NCBI RefSeq assembly: GCF_963662255.1
Contig: NC_085072.1
Coordinates: forward strand, 3,559,001-3,623,000
Direction of reading: 5' to 3'
Length of the DNA: 64,000 nt
Source: Cinclus cinclus
Lineage: Eukaryota; Chordata; Aves; Passeriformes; Cinclidae
The translations under genes were made by a program, and so were the position numbers. Every line of letters begins with the position of its first letter. The stretch's first letter is position 1. The notes under the pieces were generated by a model, which saw only the letters and a list, made by a program, of their open reading frames with translations, made no database searches and was not told the DNA's origin. This document shows positions 53,080-64,000 of this stretch, in pieces.

Positions 53080-53690
53080 GGCTGAGCCTGATCCTGATCC
53101 CGATCCTCATCCTGAACCCAATCCTGATTCTCCTGATCCTCATCCTGATTCTGATCCTCATCCCAATCCTTGTTCTGATCCCAGTCCTCATCCTGGTTCT
53201 GATCCTTGTCCTGCTCCCCATCCTGATCCCAGTCCTGATCCTCATCCTGGTCCTCATCCTGATCCTGATTCTGATTTTTGTCCTGATCCCAATCCTTGTC
53301 CTGATCTTTGTCCTGTTCCTGATCCTCATCATGGTTTTCATCCCGATTCTGATCCCAAACTTCATCCCGATCCTGATCCTTGTCCTGATTCTGATCCTGA
53401 TCATCATCCTGATCCTGGTCCCAATCTTCATCCCGATCCTCATCCAGATCCTGGTCCTCATCCCAGTCCTTATCCTGATCCCCATCCCGATCCTGATCCT
53501 CATCCTTGTCCTGTTTCTGATCCTGATCATCATCCCGATCCTGGTCCCAATCCTCATCCTGATCCTCACCCCGATCCTCATCCCTGTCCTCATCCCAGTC
53601 CTCATCCCGATCCCGCTCCTCATCCTGATCCCGCTCCTCATCCCGCTCCTTATCCCGCTCCTCATCCCGATCCCAACCCTCAGCTGGTGC
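53080..53690 (+). repeat. ~600-bp hexanucleotide-based (GATCCT/CATCCC)n array
   Basis: Built from GATCCTCATCCT-like steps with GATTCT and GTCCTG variants. Six-base periodicity keeps all frames open, giving Asp/Gln-rich, Arg/Met-rich and Ile/Leu-rich pseudo-proteins. Confidence 0.95.
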
Positions 53691-54004
53691 TGTTGGCATC
53701 ACCAGGGGCAGGAAAGGGGGATGGGGGATCTGAGCCCGCTCCCAGGTTCGCTGTGTCCTCAGCGTGCTGGACTCTGGATTTGGGTGGAGATTCCCAGGAT
53801 TCTGCATGGTTGGACACCCCCATGTCCATCCCTGCCCCATCCATCCATAAATCCCAACTTCAATCCCAATCCCTGCGCTGTTTCCAACCGGGAACCCGGA
53901 GGAAGAAACAGCTCCCTCATCTTCCTCGGATCCTGGGACGTGCTGGGACACTCCTGTCCCCATTCCCCCCCAAGACCAACTCTACAATTTGGGATTCCCC
54001 AAAC

Positions 54005-54180
54005 CCCTAATGCTCATTTATAATTTTTATTCCCCCTCTCTTCTTGCCTAATGAAACCATCTGCGGGTAATTATTTTAATCTGCATTCCTGGGCGGGAAT
54101 GCAGCTTCTCCTTCTGGATCTGTAAATTTAGAATTAAAAAAAAAATAAAAAATAAAAAATGGGGAAATAATAATAATAAA
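54005..54180. promoter_or_regulatory. Candidate conserved non-coding element G
   Basis: AT-rich non-repetitive block with CTCATTTATAATTTTTATTC, CTTGCCTAATGAAACC and GGGTAATTATTTTAATCTGC. It ends in an A-rich run at about 54135. Confidence 0.35.
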
Positions 54181-54479
54181 AAAAGGCAGCAAAACCTTGC
54201 TCTCCATGAGAATCTGGCCGCTTTTGATCTTTTGTGTGAGGGCTCTTATCGGGACAAGAGTAGGTTTACAGGCTGGAAGATACAGGAAAAATACTCCAGG
54301 GAGATGAGCTGCTCCCGGCTCTCCTTTGTGAGGCAAATTCCATAGGACTGGCCAAATGTTTACTGGGAGAAACTGGGAGAGAGGAAAAATGATCATTGCT
54401 TTCTGCAGGGTAATTAATGAGTGGGGGGCTCAGCCCCAAATGGGGTGGGAGAAAAAGGGTTGGTTTGCTGGGAAACCCC

Positions 54480-55740
54480 TTGGATTTTTGGGGCTGGATG
54501 TGCTGGTTGGGATTTGTCACTGCCACCAAAATCGCAGGTGGGGACACAGGAAATTCCGTGATGCACGTCCAGAGGTGTCCGATACTCAACCACTGGATTA
54601 TTTTATCGGGGTGAGAGTGGAAATGGCAGCACTGGGGTTAAAGGAGTGACCCTGAGGTGCTTCTGGGTCAAAAATTTCAGCATTGGGGGTCACAAACTTC
54701 AGCTTTTGGGGTCACAAATTTCAGCTTTTGGGGTCACAAACTTCAGCTTTTGGGATCACAAACTTCAGCTTTTGGGGTCACAAATTTCAGCTTTTGGGGT
54801 CACAAATTTTAGCTTTTGGGTGTCACAAATTTGAGCTTTTGGGTCACAAACTTCAGCTTTTGGGGTCACAAATTTCAGCTTTTGGGGTCACAAATTTCAG
54901 CTTTCGGGGTCACAAATTTCAGCTTTTGTGGGTCACAAATTTGAGCTTTTGGGGGTCACAAATTTCAGCTTTCGGGGTCACAAATTTCAGCTTTTGGGTC
55001 ACAAATTTCAGTTTTGGGGTGGATCAGGAGCCAGAGCATCCCCAGAGGCTCAGGAGCATCATTTTGATGGGAGGGAGAAGATCTGGATGGGGAAAATTCT
55101 GGGAAACCCCTTGGATTTTTGGGGCTGGATGTGCTGGTTGGGATTTGTCACTGCCACCAAAATCGCAGGTGGGGACACAGGAAATTCCGTGATGCACGTC
55201 CAGAGGTGTCCGATACTCAACCACTGGATTATTTTATCGGGGTGAGAGTGGAAATGGCAGCACTGGGGTTAAAGGAGTGACCCTGAGGTGCTTCTGGGTC
55301 AAAAATTTCAGCATTGGGGGTCACAAACTTCAGCTTTTGGGGTCACAAATTTCAGCTTTTGGGGTCACAAACTTCAGCTTTTGGGATCACAAACTTCAGC
55401 TTTTGGGGTCACAAATTTTAGCTTTTGGGTGTCACAAATTTGAGCTTTTGGGGGTCACAAACTTCAGCTTTTGGGGGTCACAAATTTCAGCTTTTGGGGG
55501 TCACAAATTTCAGCTTTTGGGGTCACAAACTTCAGCTTTTGGGGTCACAAATTTCAGCATTGGGGGTCACAAACTTCAGCTTTTGGGGGTCACAAACTTC
55601 AGCTTTTGGGGGTCACAAATTTCAGCTTTCGGGGTCACAAATTTCAGCTTTTGGGGTCACAAATTTGAGCTTTTGGGTCACAAATTTCAGCTTTTGGGGT
55701 GGATCAGGAGCCAGAGCATCCCAGAGGCTCAAGAGCATCG
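54480..55740 (+). repeat. 631-bp tandem duplication holding 22-bp satellites
   Basis: The block starting TTGGATTTTTGGGGCTGGAT at 54480 recurs at 55111 (offset 631) almost unchanged for about 200 bp. Each copy then carries an array of the 22-bp unit GGGGTCACAAATTTCAGCTT plus TT (54660-55015 and 55297-55705), and each ends with GGATCAGGAGCCAGAGCATC. Confidence 0.93.
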
Positions 55741-55949
55741 TTTGTAAGAGAGGAAGGGAAGGAGACCGGGATGGGGAAAAACCCCTGGGAAAATCCTTTG
55801 GATTTCTCCTTCTGAAAGAATTCCCAACTCTTACAGGTGCCAGGAAGAATTTCCCAACTTTCCCAACATCCCAGACAGCCTCTGGCTGCTGAGCAAGGAC
55901 ATTTCTCCCTGCCAGGACCCATCCCTGGGGTCACCCCAGGAGCAGCCCC

Positions 55950-55996
55950 CACCTCCTGCCCCTCTGTAATCGCTTTCCTATTAATCCAGCTTTTAA

Positions 55997-56028
<32 letters not shown>

Positions 56029-56340
56029 GTTATTATTATTAAACATCTCTCTTCTCCCAAATCATCTCGGAGCCGCTGCGAGGTCCCCGGTAATAGCTCC
56101 ATAAATTTCAGCCATAAAAAGTAATGGAGGGAGACAAATGAGATAATTAGGAATAAATCTTAGCGAGGTCTCTATTCATCAACATCCCCCAGAACCGGCC
56201 AATATTCCAAATCATTAGCAAAGCCCTTAATTAACAAAGAGCCGAGGCTTCCAACGTTAATAAAGCTTGCTCAACTCGAGATTATCAGGTAGCAGCTGAA
56301 GAATCAACCCTGGTAATATTCTGGCCTTTGTTAAGGATCT
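55950..56340. promoter_or_regulatory. Candidate conserved non-coding element H
   Basis: Non-repetitive DNA on both sides of a (TTA)n run, with GAGATAATTAGGAATAAATC, CAAATCATTAGCAAAGCCCT, TAATTAACAAAGAGCCG and GTTAATAAAGCTTGCTC. Dense TAAT and ATTA cores, no ORF. Confidence 0.45.
56005..56042 (+). repeat. (TTA)n microsatellite
   Basis: About 12 TTA units with two TTG variants, inside candidate element H. Confidence 0.9.
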
Positions 56341-56533
56341 TCTTGTTTTTTTTTTTTTTTTTTTTTTTAAAAAAAAAAGCTAAAAACCTCATGTATTTTA
56401 TTGATTGATTGATTGATTGATTGATTTTAATCGCCCTCTGTCTTCTGCTAAATTTTAATTCGATTTTTTTATTTGATTTTTTTTTTTTGGCGTCTGTAGA
56501 GGGCAAGGGAAGGGGACAAAGGGACAGGTTGTT

Positions 56534-56700
56534 TTATATATATATATATATATAATATATATATGTGTATATATGTGTGTATATATATATGTATATATAT
56601 ATGTATATATATGTGTATATATATGTGTATATATATGTATATATATGTATATATATATATGTGTATATATATGTGTGTATATATATATATTTACTTTTAT
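56534..56700 (+). repeat. TATATG/TATA microsatellite
   Basis: Alternating TATATATG and TGTGTATA dinucleotide-like tract of about 165 bp, giving spurious Tyr/Ile ORFs on both strands. Confidence 0.95.
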
Positions 56701-57459
56701 ACTTGGGGATGATGGTGGCAAAAGAAGAACCTGATAGATTTTTTATTTATTTATTTTTTTTTACATTTTTACATTTTTTTTCTTTTTTCCCCTCCATTTC
56801 TCACTACTTTTTTTCATTCCTCCGAATTCCACTGCAGGGAATTCTCGAGGTTGGCACCAATTAACAGCAAACTTTTATTTATTTATTTAATTTTTTTTTT
56901 CTTTTTTCTTTAAAATCCCCAGGATTTCTGGAATATTTGAGGTGCCAGCTCAGCTCTGTGAACCTGCCACTCCCAGCACCTGATTTGGGCTAAAAATCCA
57001 AAAAAAAAAAAACAAAAAAACCCCCAAAAAAACCAAACGCAGGTATTATTTTCCTGCTGTGGATTAAGAATTTGGGGAGGATTTTGGGGGTTTTCTGAAT
57101 TTTTCTGTCCCCTGCCCACGTGAAAAATGCGGGCACCACAAACTCAACCCCTCCCTGCCACTGGGAGTGTGCAGCTCATTAAATTTTCACTTATTTAATT
57201 AAAAACGAAACGCTTAAAAAAAAAAAAAAACAAAAAAACCCAAACTTTTAAATTGTTTTTAGAGCTTCAAGGCTGCTCAAGCCACTTTGAACCTCATTTT
57301 GGGGGGGATTTCACTGCCCCCATGTCAGCCTCTTACAACAATTTTATAATATTTCTTTTTATTTTTTGGTTTTGGTTTTATTTTTTGGTTTTTAAAGTTA
57401 AAAAGCTGCTCTAAATCAGAGGAGGTGCAATGAAAATGCGATCCTCGTGTCTTCATTTC

Positions 57460-58290
57460 CTTGATTTTTTTTCCTTGATTTTTTTTCCTTGATTTTTTTC
57501 CTTGATTTTTCCTTGAATTTTCCTTCATTTTTCCTTCATTTTTCCTTGATTTTTTTCCTTGGTTTTCCCCTTGATCTTTCCTTGATCTTTCCTTGATCTT
57601 TCCTTGATTTTTCCTTGATTTGTCCTTGATTTGTCCTTGATTTTTCCTTGATTTTTCCTTGATTTGTCCTTGATTTTTCCTTGATTTGTCCTTGATTTTT
57701 CCTTCATTTGTTCTTGATTTTTCCTTGTTTTTTCCCCCTTGATTTTTCCTTGATTTTTCCTTGATTTTTCCTTGATTTTTTCCTTGATTTTTCCTTGATT
57801 TGTCCTTCATTTGTTCTTGATTTTTCCTTGTTTTTTCCCCCTTGATTTTTCCTTGATTTTTCCTTGATTTTTCCTTGATTTTTCCTTGATTTGTCCTTGA
57901 TTTGTCCTTGATTTGTCCTTGATTTGTCCTTGATTTGTCCTTGATTTTTCCTTGATTTTCCCTTGATATTTCCCCAGATTTTCCTTGATTTTTTATTGAT
58001 TTTTACCTCGCTTTCCCCTTGATACTTCCCTTGTTTTTCCTTTTTTCCCCCCCTTGACTTTTTTTCCTTTATTTTCGCTTTATTTTCCTTTGATTTCCTC
58101 CTTGCTTTCCCCTTGATTTTCCCCCTTGATTTTTCCCCCTTTTTTTTTTGTTTTGGGTTTTTTGTTTTGTTTTTTGTTTTTTTTTTTTTTTTTTTTTTTG
58201 TTTGTTTGTTTTTGGGGGTTTTTTGTGGTTTTTTTTTGTTTGTTTTTTTGGTTTTGGTTTTTTTGTTTTTTTGTTTTTTTCCCCCCCACC
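57460..58290 (+). repeat. (TTTTTCCTTGA)n array with T-rich extension
   Basis: About 50 units of 10-12 bp (TTTTTCCTTGA, TTTGTCCTTGA variants) to about 58010, then poly-T/G. Immediately after, 58292-58330 is shared with 60655-60695. The - strand reads as Lys/Asn/Gln-rich artefactual ORFs. Confidence 0.93.
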
Positions 58291-58799
58291 CCTTGATTTT
58301 TCCGAGGATCCTTCTGCCAACTGCTCCCAGTCCGAGCTCACTGGGCAGACTGGTCGGACTGGTGGCGACTTCACTAGAGGGCAGCATCCAGCCTGGAATG
58401 AACGTGCCTGGAATTCCCTGGAATTTGGGATCAGCCAGGTGGGAACATCCCAAAGACTTCGCACCTCGAAAGGTGACGGGGCTGGAGGCACCGGGAACGC
58501 CACGAGATCCCAAATCTGGGATTTAAGAGAAATTTTGGGAATTTGCTCCTGCAGGAGCCGCTTGTTCCTAAAATCTGGGTGGGGTTTTTTTTTTTTTTTT
58601 TTTTTTGGGGAGCAGCTCCTCGGGAAAATTTGGGAAGCTCCAAGAGGGATGGAAAAAGCACAGCCAGGAAATTTGTGGGCATGGCGAAAATTCCTGAGAA
58701 TTCCCTCAAAATCCTCAGCAAAATCCCAAATCAGGGCCGCATTTGGAGTGGGAGCACCATGGTGGGGAGAAAAAAAAAAAAAAAAAGCATCCCAAATCC

Positions 58800-59175
58800 C
58801 CCTTAAGGATTTATGGGATATAAATAAAGTATAAAATTATTTATAAATGGAGTATAAAATTATTTATAAATAGAGTATAAAATTATTTATGAATGGAGTA
58901 TAAAATTATTTGAAAATGGAGTATAAAATTATTTATAAATAGAGTATAAAATTATTTATAAATAAAGTATAAAATTATTTTAAAATGGAGTATAAAATTA
59001 TTTAAAAATGGAATATAAAATTATTTGAAAATGGAGTATAAAATTATTTGAAAATGGAGTATAAAATTATTTATAAATGGAGTATAAAAATATTTATAAA
59101 TAGAGCATAAAATTATTTATAAATGGAGTATAAAATTATTTATAAATAGAGTATAAAATTATTTATAAATAGAGT
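58800..59175 (+). repeat. ~22-bp AT-rich minisatellite
   Basis: About 16 units of TATAAAATTATTTATAAATR plus GAG. Confidence 0.93.
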
Positions 59176-59689
59176 ATCAAACAAATAAAGACGTATTCTA
59201 CTTTGCAGTTTATGACATTTCAATATCATATTGTATCATAATGTTTTAACATCGTTTAAATGTAATATTTTAAAATAAAACACTATTTTGTTTAAAACGT
59301 GATTTCTAATGAAATAATTTTTTTTTTTTTTCACCTCATAACTCAGTTTAACCTACGTAGGGCTGAAATCAGGGCTGAATTTTCTTCCTCCCCAAAATAT
59401 TTTCCTGAATTCTTTCGGAATGTTGGCACCTCCAACTCCCAGATATTCCCAAATCCCAGCTCCTCTCCTGCTTCCGAAAGAAAATAAACGTGGCAGGAAA
59501 TCACTCCTTGGGTTCGGGAGGCTCCTCTTCCTCAGGGGCTGCCTGGAAAAGGCTCTGGAAAAGCTGGAGAAAATTCTGAGTCCCTGGGACAAGAATAAAT
59601 AAAATAAATATAATAAAATATCAATAAAATAAATAATAATAAATAATAAATATTAATTTAAAAAATCTTAATAGAATGAGAAATTCCTG

Positions 59690-60190
59690 AATTAATCAGG
59701 AAATGCTTTGATAAACAAGAAATTATTTTATAAATCAAGACAGTGCTTTATAAACAAGGAATGTTTTAATAAATCAAGAAATTCTTTTATAAAATCAAGA
59801 AATTTTTTCATATATGAAGAAATCACTTAATAAACAAGAAATTCCTTAATAAAACAAGAAATTCATTAATGAAGCAAGAAATTCCTGAATAAACAAGGAA
59901 TTCCTCAATAAAAGATGAAATTCCTGAATAAAACAAGAAATTTCTTAATAAAAGAAGAAATTCCTTAATAACCAAGAAATTCCTCAATAAACAAAAATTT
60001 CTTAATATGCCAAGAAATTCCGTAATAGAGCAAGAAATTCCTTAATAAACAAGAAATGCCTCAATAAAAGGGAAAGGCCTAAAAAAACCCAAGGAATTCC
60101 TTAATAAAAGAAGAAATTCCTTAATAAAAGAAGAAATTCCTTAATAAAAGAAAAAATTCCTTAATGAAAGAAGAAATTCCTTAATAAAAG
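59690..60190 (+). repeat. ~20-bp minisatellite AAGAAATTCCTTAATAAAAC
   Basis: About 25 variable units of AAGAAATTCCTTAATAAA. It passes directly into the next T-rich array. Confidence 0.9.
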
Positions 60191-60670
60191 GAATGATTTT
60201 TCCTTGACTTTTTTTCCCCCTAGATTTTTTCCTTTTTTTTTTTTCCTTTTGATTTTTCCTTGACTTTTTTTCCCCCTTGATTTTTTCCTTGTTTTTTGTT
60301 TTTTCTTTTGATTTTTCCTTGATTTTTTTTCCCCCTTGATTTTTTCCTTTTTTTTTTCTTCTGATTTTTCCTTCATTTTTTTTCCCCTTGATTTTTTCCT
60401 TTTTTTTTCTTTTGATTTTTTCCTTGATTTTTTTTCCCCTTGATTTTTTCCCTTTTTTTTTTCCTTTTGATTTTTCCTTCATTTGTTTTTCCCCCTTGAT
60501 TTTTTCCTTGTTTTTTTTTTTTTTTTTATTTTTCCTTGATTTTTTTTTTCCCCTTGATTTTTTCCTTGTTTTTTTTTTTTTCCTTTTGATTTTTTCCTTG
60601 ATTTTTTTTTTCCCCTTGATTTTTTCCCTTGGATTTTTTTTTTTTTTCCCCCCCCCTTGATTTTTCCGAG
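60190..60670 (+). repeat. (TTTTTCCTTGATTTTTTTCCCCC) array, related to 57460-58290
   Basis: Units of TTTTCCTTGATTTTTTTTCC plus CCCTTGA. It is followed by a CTTGATTTTTCCGAGGA boundary also found after the 57460 array. Confidence 0.9.
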
Positions 60671-61089
60671 GACCTTTCAGCCAACTGGTCCCATTGTGAT
60701 TCCTGCTTTTCCCTCCTGTTTTCCTGGGAAACTCCTCTAATTCCCCACCTGGCACCGAGCTCCAGGATATTCCTGGATGATGGGAATTCCCTCTGGAGCA
60801 GGATGGAATCTGTGTGTCCATCCAGCTCTTCCACCCTGGACTTCAATTTCCCTCAAATCCAGTGGGATCCCTGGATTTTTGTATTTGGGAATATCCACAT
60901 TTCTCCCTTGGGATTGCAGATCCCTCTCCAAGCTGAGGGTGAGCTGCTCCCTGGGTTTCTCCAAGGAACCAGGAAAGGGTTAATGGGAAAATTCCCGAAT
61001 TTTCCACCTCTAATTCTGTAGCAAAGCCCAAAGTGGGGATCTCTGCTCTGATTTGGGTCGCAGCCTCCTCTTGGAAGCCAAATCTCTGG

Positions 61090-61620
61090 AATTCAAATTC
61101 CAAAAGACTCGGGAATTTTGGGGGATTTCTGTCCCTCCACTCAAAATTTGGCAATTTTGAGGGAATCTCTGCCTCTCTCATCAAAACTCAGGAATTTTGG
61201 GGGATCTCTGCCTTAGTATTGAAACTTGGGGATTTTGAGGGATCTCTGTCTCTCCACTCAAAATTCGGAAATTCTGGGGAATTTCTACCCCTCTCCCCTC
61301 AAAACTCAGGAATTTTGGGGGGATCTCTGTCCCTCCCCTCAAAACTCAGGAATTTGGGGGGGGATCTCTGTCCCTCCCCTCAAAACTCAGGAATTTTGGG
61401 GGATTCTCTGTCCCTCCCCTCAAAACTCAGGAATTTTGGGGGGATCTCTGTCCCTCCCCTCAAAACTCTGGAATTTTGGGGGGGATCTCTGTCCCTCCCC
61501 TCAAAACTCTGGAATTTTGGGGGATTCTCTGTCCCTCCCTTCAAAACTCTGGAATTTTGGGGAATCTCTGCCCATCCTCTTGAAATCAGGAATTTTGGGG
61601 GGATCTCTGCTGGTGAGACA
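61090..61620 (+). repeat. ~40-bp minisatellite
   Basis: About 13 units of TCTCTGTCCCTCCCCTCAAA plus ACTCAGGAATTTTGGGGGGA, diverged at the left edge and most regular in the centre. Confidence 0.92.
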
Positions 61621-61719
61621 CTCCAGAGCCATCCCACCCCTATTCCCCTCATCCAAATCCTGCCAAGCTCCCAGCGTAGGGAGCCAAGGGGCAGCACCCC
61701 CGTGTTGGGGACAGGGGCT

Positions 61720-62010
61720 AAAATATCACCCCAAAGTGACAACAAAGCCTTCCCCGGGTGTTTGTCCCATTTTTTTGGGGATGACCCCATAATCAAGGGA
61801 TGGGATGGATGGGTTCACCCCAAAGTGACAACAAACCCTTCTCTGAGTGTTTGTCCCATTTTTTTGGGGATGACCCCATAATCAAGGGATGGGATGGATG
61901 GGTTCATCCCAAAGTGACAACAAAGCCTTCCCCGGGTGTTTGTCCCATTTTTTTGGGGATGACCCCATAATCAAGGGATGGGATGGATGGGTTCACCCCA
62001 AAGTGACCAC
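61720..62010 (+). repeat. ~89-bp tandem repeat, three to four units
   Basis: Units of CACCCCAAAGTGACAACAAA, GTTTGTCCCATTTTTTTGGG and CCATAATCAAGGGATGGGAT at about 61728, 61817, 61906 and 61994. Confidence 0.92.
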
Positions 62011-62109
62011 AAACACCCAACAAACCCTTCCCTGTCCCTTCCCTGCCCTCCCTGGGTGTTTCCCCCTCCCCTGGCAGCGCTGTCCCTCGTGCAGGAGGCT
62101 GAGGGGTCC

Positions 62110-62300
62110 CACATGGCCCCTGTGTCACCGCAGCTGTGTCACATGGCCCCTGTGTCACCGCAGCTGTGTCACCGCAGCTGTGTCACCGCAGCTGTGTCAC
62201 ATGGCCCCTGTCACCGCAGCTGTGTCACCGCAGCTGTGTCACATGGCCCCTGTGTCACCGCAGCTGTGTCACCGCAGCTGTGTCACCGCAGCTCGGTCCC
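62110..62300 (+). repeat. CACCGCAGCTGTGT tandem array
   Basis: About 13 copies of a 14-bp unit CACCGCAGCTGTGT, interspersed with CACATGGCCCCTGTGT variants. Confidence 0.92.
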
Positions 62301-64000
62301 AGCCCGCAGGACGCACCAGACCCAGACTGGGGGCTGGTGCCAGCACAGGCTCTGGATTTTTCATTCAGGGGATGTTCACGTTTCTGGCAGGTTTGGGATC
62401 AAAGGAATTGGCTGCGGCCAGAGACTGTGGGACACCAGGGAGTGGGAAAAAGTGATGATGCTGCCGGGCCTCAAGCTGGGTTTTGGGGAAGGGTGAAGGC
62501 GAGGAGAGGAGCTGGTGGACCCGAAACGTTAATTCCTTCCAGCTGTTGTCAGCCTGGCAGGTTCTCAAAGGAAGTTTAATAGACTGCAGTCGTCTCCCCT
62601 CGGCCCCGTCCCCCATCCTGCCAGAACCTGGGATTACATGAGCTGCTCTGCCTTCCAAAAACCCGGGTTTATTTTTTTTTTATTTTTCCCCTTTGGCTCT
62701 GGGAGTGTTTTCTTTTGAGTGTGCGAGGGCTCGCTCCCGTCTCCCAGCTGAACCCTTGGATTGCAGGGAATTGCGAGGGAATTTTGGGGTGGCACAGAGC
62801 AGGAGTGGGGGTTGTGTTGGCATGAGGAGGAGGAGGGTGAAGAGGAGGAGGGGGAGGAGGAAGAAAAGGCTCCGTGGGCCTCCTTGCTGGAGCGCTCCCC
62901 AGTCTGCCGTGTGAACTGGGAGGAAACAGGATGGAGAAAGTATTTGGAGTGGAAAATAAAAACCCTCTCCTGCTTTATTGATCGTGATTGAGGACAGAAA
63001 TAGCCTGGGCTGCTGACAGCCCTCCCCACTGAAGGAGCAGCCAAATGTGGGGCTCATCCTGAGCTGCTCCATCCATGGAAAAACGGGGTGTCTGGAGACC
63101 CCAGGGCAGTGGGGACGAGCCAGGTCTGGATCCCAGGGGTTCCACACCTGCCTGCAGAATTCCCAGAATTTTCCCTCTTCCTCTGCAGCCACGACAGGCT
63201 CAGCAGCCCCTGGAATCCCCCAGCAATTAAACAACGAGCTCCCATCATTAAGCCCCCCAGTGTCCCAGGAATAATCAATCCCCAGCAGGGATTGTAGGAA
63301 AAGGAAACCCCCGTGGCCAGCTGGGATCAGGCACTGCCCACCCCAGGGAGTGCTGGGGGGACCCTGCACCAAAATACCAAATAATACTGATTTAAGTGAC
63401 TGGTTTTAATGGGTTTTAGCCAATTTCATTGAATTATTTCACTTAAAACATCAAACTCAGGGCCAGCCAGGCTGGGGAAGGCGGGCCCAGGGTGCCCAGG
63501 AAAACCCAGCAGGGTCAACACTGGTGTGGGCATGGTGCTCCAACTCTGAGAAAACCATAAAACCAAGTGCTGGCAGGAGAGTAATTAGTTAAAACCAAGC
63601 ACATCTGTTGTTAATTAATTCCCAAGCAGGAGGGTTTAACTCTTGCCTTGCCCTGTGTTTTCCAGCCTCGATGGCCAGTGCCAACATGTGTCCAGAGGGA
63701 GGGTTGGAGTTGGCTTTTCCAGCCATTTCAGGGACTTGAGTTTGCTCTGGTCCATCGTTCCCTGCTCTGAGCCATCAATCCCACCTCCCAGAACGGTCCC
63801 TGGGATTTTCAGGAGCTCCTGGGCTGTGAGCAGAGCAGCCAGCACTGCTCAGGGCAGTGAACGCGCCTCAAGTTTGGGGTCGGGGCTGAAATAAATCTGT
63901 CTTTGCTCCTTCTAACATGGAGCCTTGAGGAGCCACTGGTGAAGGTGGGAACAACTCTCTGAGAGAGGGCTTGCAGAGGGTCGAGGTCTGGGTAGCCCTG
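62300..64000. other. Right end of window, no gene seen
   Basis: Contains a GAG-rich run near 62825-62865 and a short TAAT-rich stretch at 63580-63625 (GAGTAATTAGTTAAAACC, TTGTTAATTAATTCCC). An AATAAA at about 63890 has no associated ORF. No gene supported. Confidence 0.45.

Noticed and set aside
52958..54023. Asp/Gln/Glu-rich, Arg/Met-rich and Ile/Leu-rich ORFs of 235-322 codons
   Set aside because: All frames of a six-base periodic GATCCT/CATCCC array stay open; not a protein.
57325..60846. Lys/Asn/Gln-rich - strand ORFs
   Set aside because: They come from TTTTTCCTTGA arrays; no unique sequence or domain.
42000..64000. MDFI or FOXP4 coding exons expected on this side of TFEB
   Set aside because: No Cys-rich MDFI C-terminus and no forkhead or zinc-finger exon could be read on either strand.

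Overview
The window is vertebrate nuclear DNA, most likely from a bird and probably a songbird. The evidence is: multi-exon genes with GT-AG introns and AATAAA signals; CpG-island promoters; several CR1-type LINE 3' ends as the main recognisable transposon; and very dense minisatellites, as on gene-rich avian microchromosomes. The gene order FRS3 - PGC - (PGC-like) - TFEB, all on the + strand, matches the order I recall for human 6p21.1. All identifications come from reading the translations; no database was searched.

Layout: (1) 1-3.25 kb is the last coding exon and long 3' UTR of FRS3, a docking adaptor of FGF-receptor signalling. (2) 3.3-9.1 kb is intergenic, with an LTR-like repeat, an antisense CR1 and short tandem arrays. 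(3) 9.19-15.2 kb is an intact nine-exon progastricsin gene (PGC, 388 codons), with a TATA box, paired GATA motifs upstream, and introns loaded with minisatellites, a CR1 and a terminal-inverted-repeat element. (4) 16.4-24.2 kb is a second progastricsin-like gene in the same orientation. It is recognisable exon by exon but broken: frameshifts in exons 2 and 9, stops in exons 6 and 7, damaged donors, and exons 4-5 not found. Where exons 4-5 should lie there are 4.4 kb containing an LTR-like repeat and tandem arrays; one array has copied the start of exon 6 at least five times. (5) 25.8-41.4 kb is TFEB, master regulator of lysosome biogenesis and autophagy. It has a CpG-island promoter with two ZNF143-type motifs, a ~10 kb first intron, a second CpG island that may be an alternative promoter, eight coding exons (457 aa) and a long 3' UTR.

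(6) 41.4-64 kb has no gene I can support. It alternates between large tandem arrays and short, non-repetitive, TAAT-rich blocks that look like conserved non-coding (enhancer-type) DNA. In mammals this side of TFEB leads to MDFI and FOXP4; neither coding sequence is visible here.

The genes are not one pathway. FRS3 is a signalling adaptor, PGC a secreted gastric protease and TFEB a transcription factor; they form a conserved synteny block. The most unusual content is the decayed pepsinogen duplicate with exon pieces caught up in satellite growth, inverted repeats flanking the first TFEB coding exons, and the string of candidate enhancers beyond TFEB.
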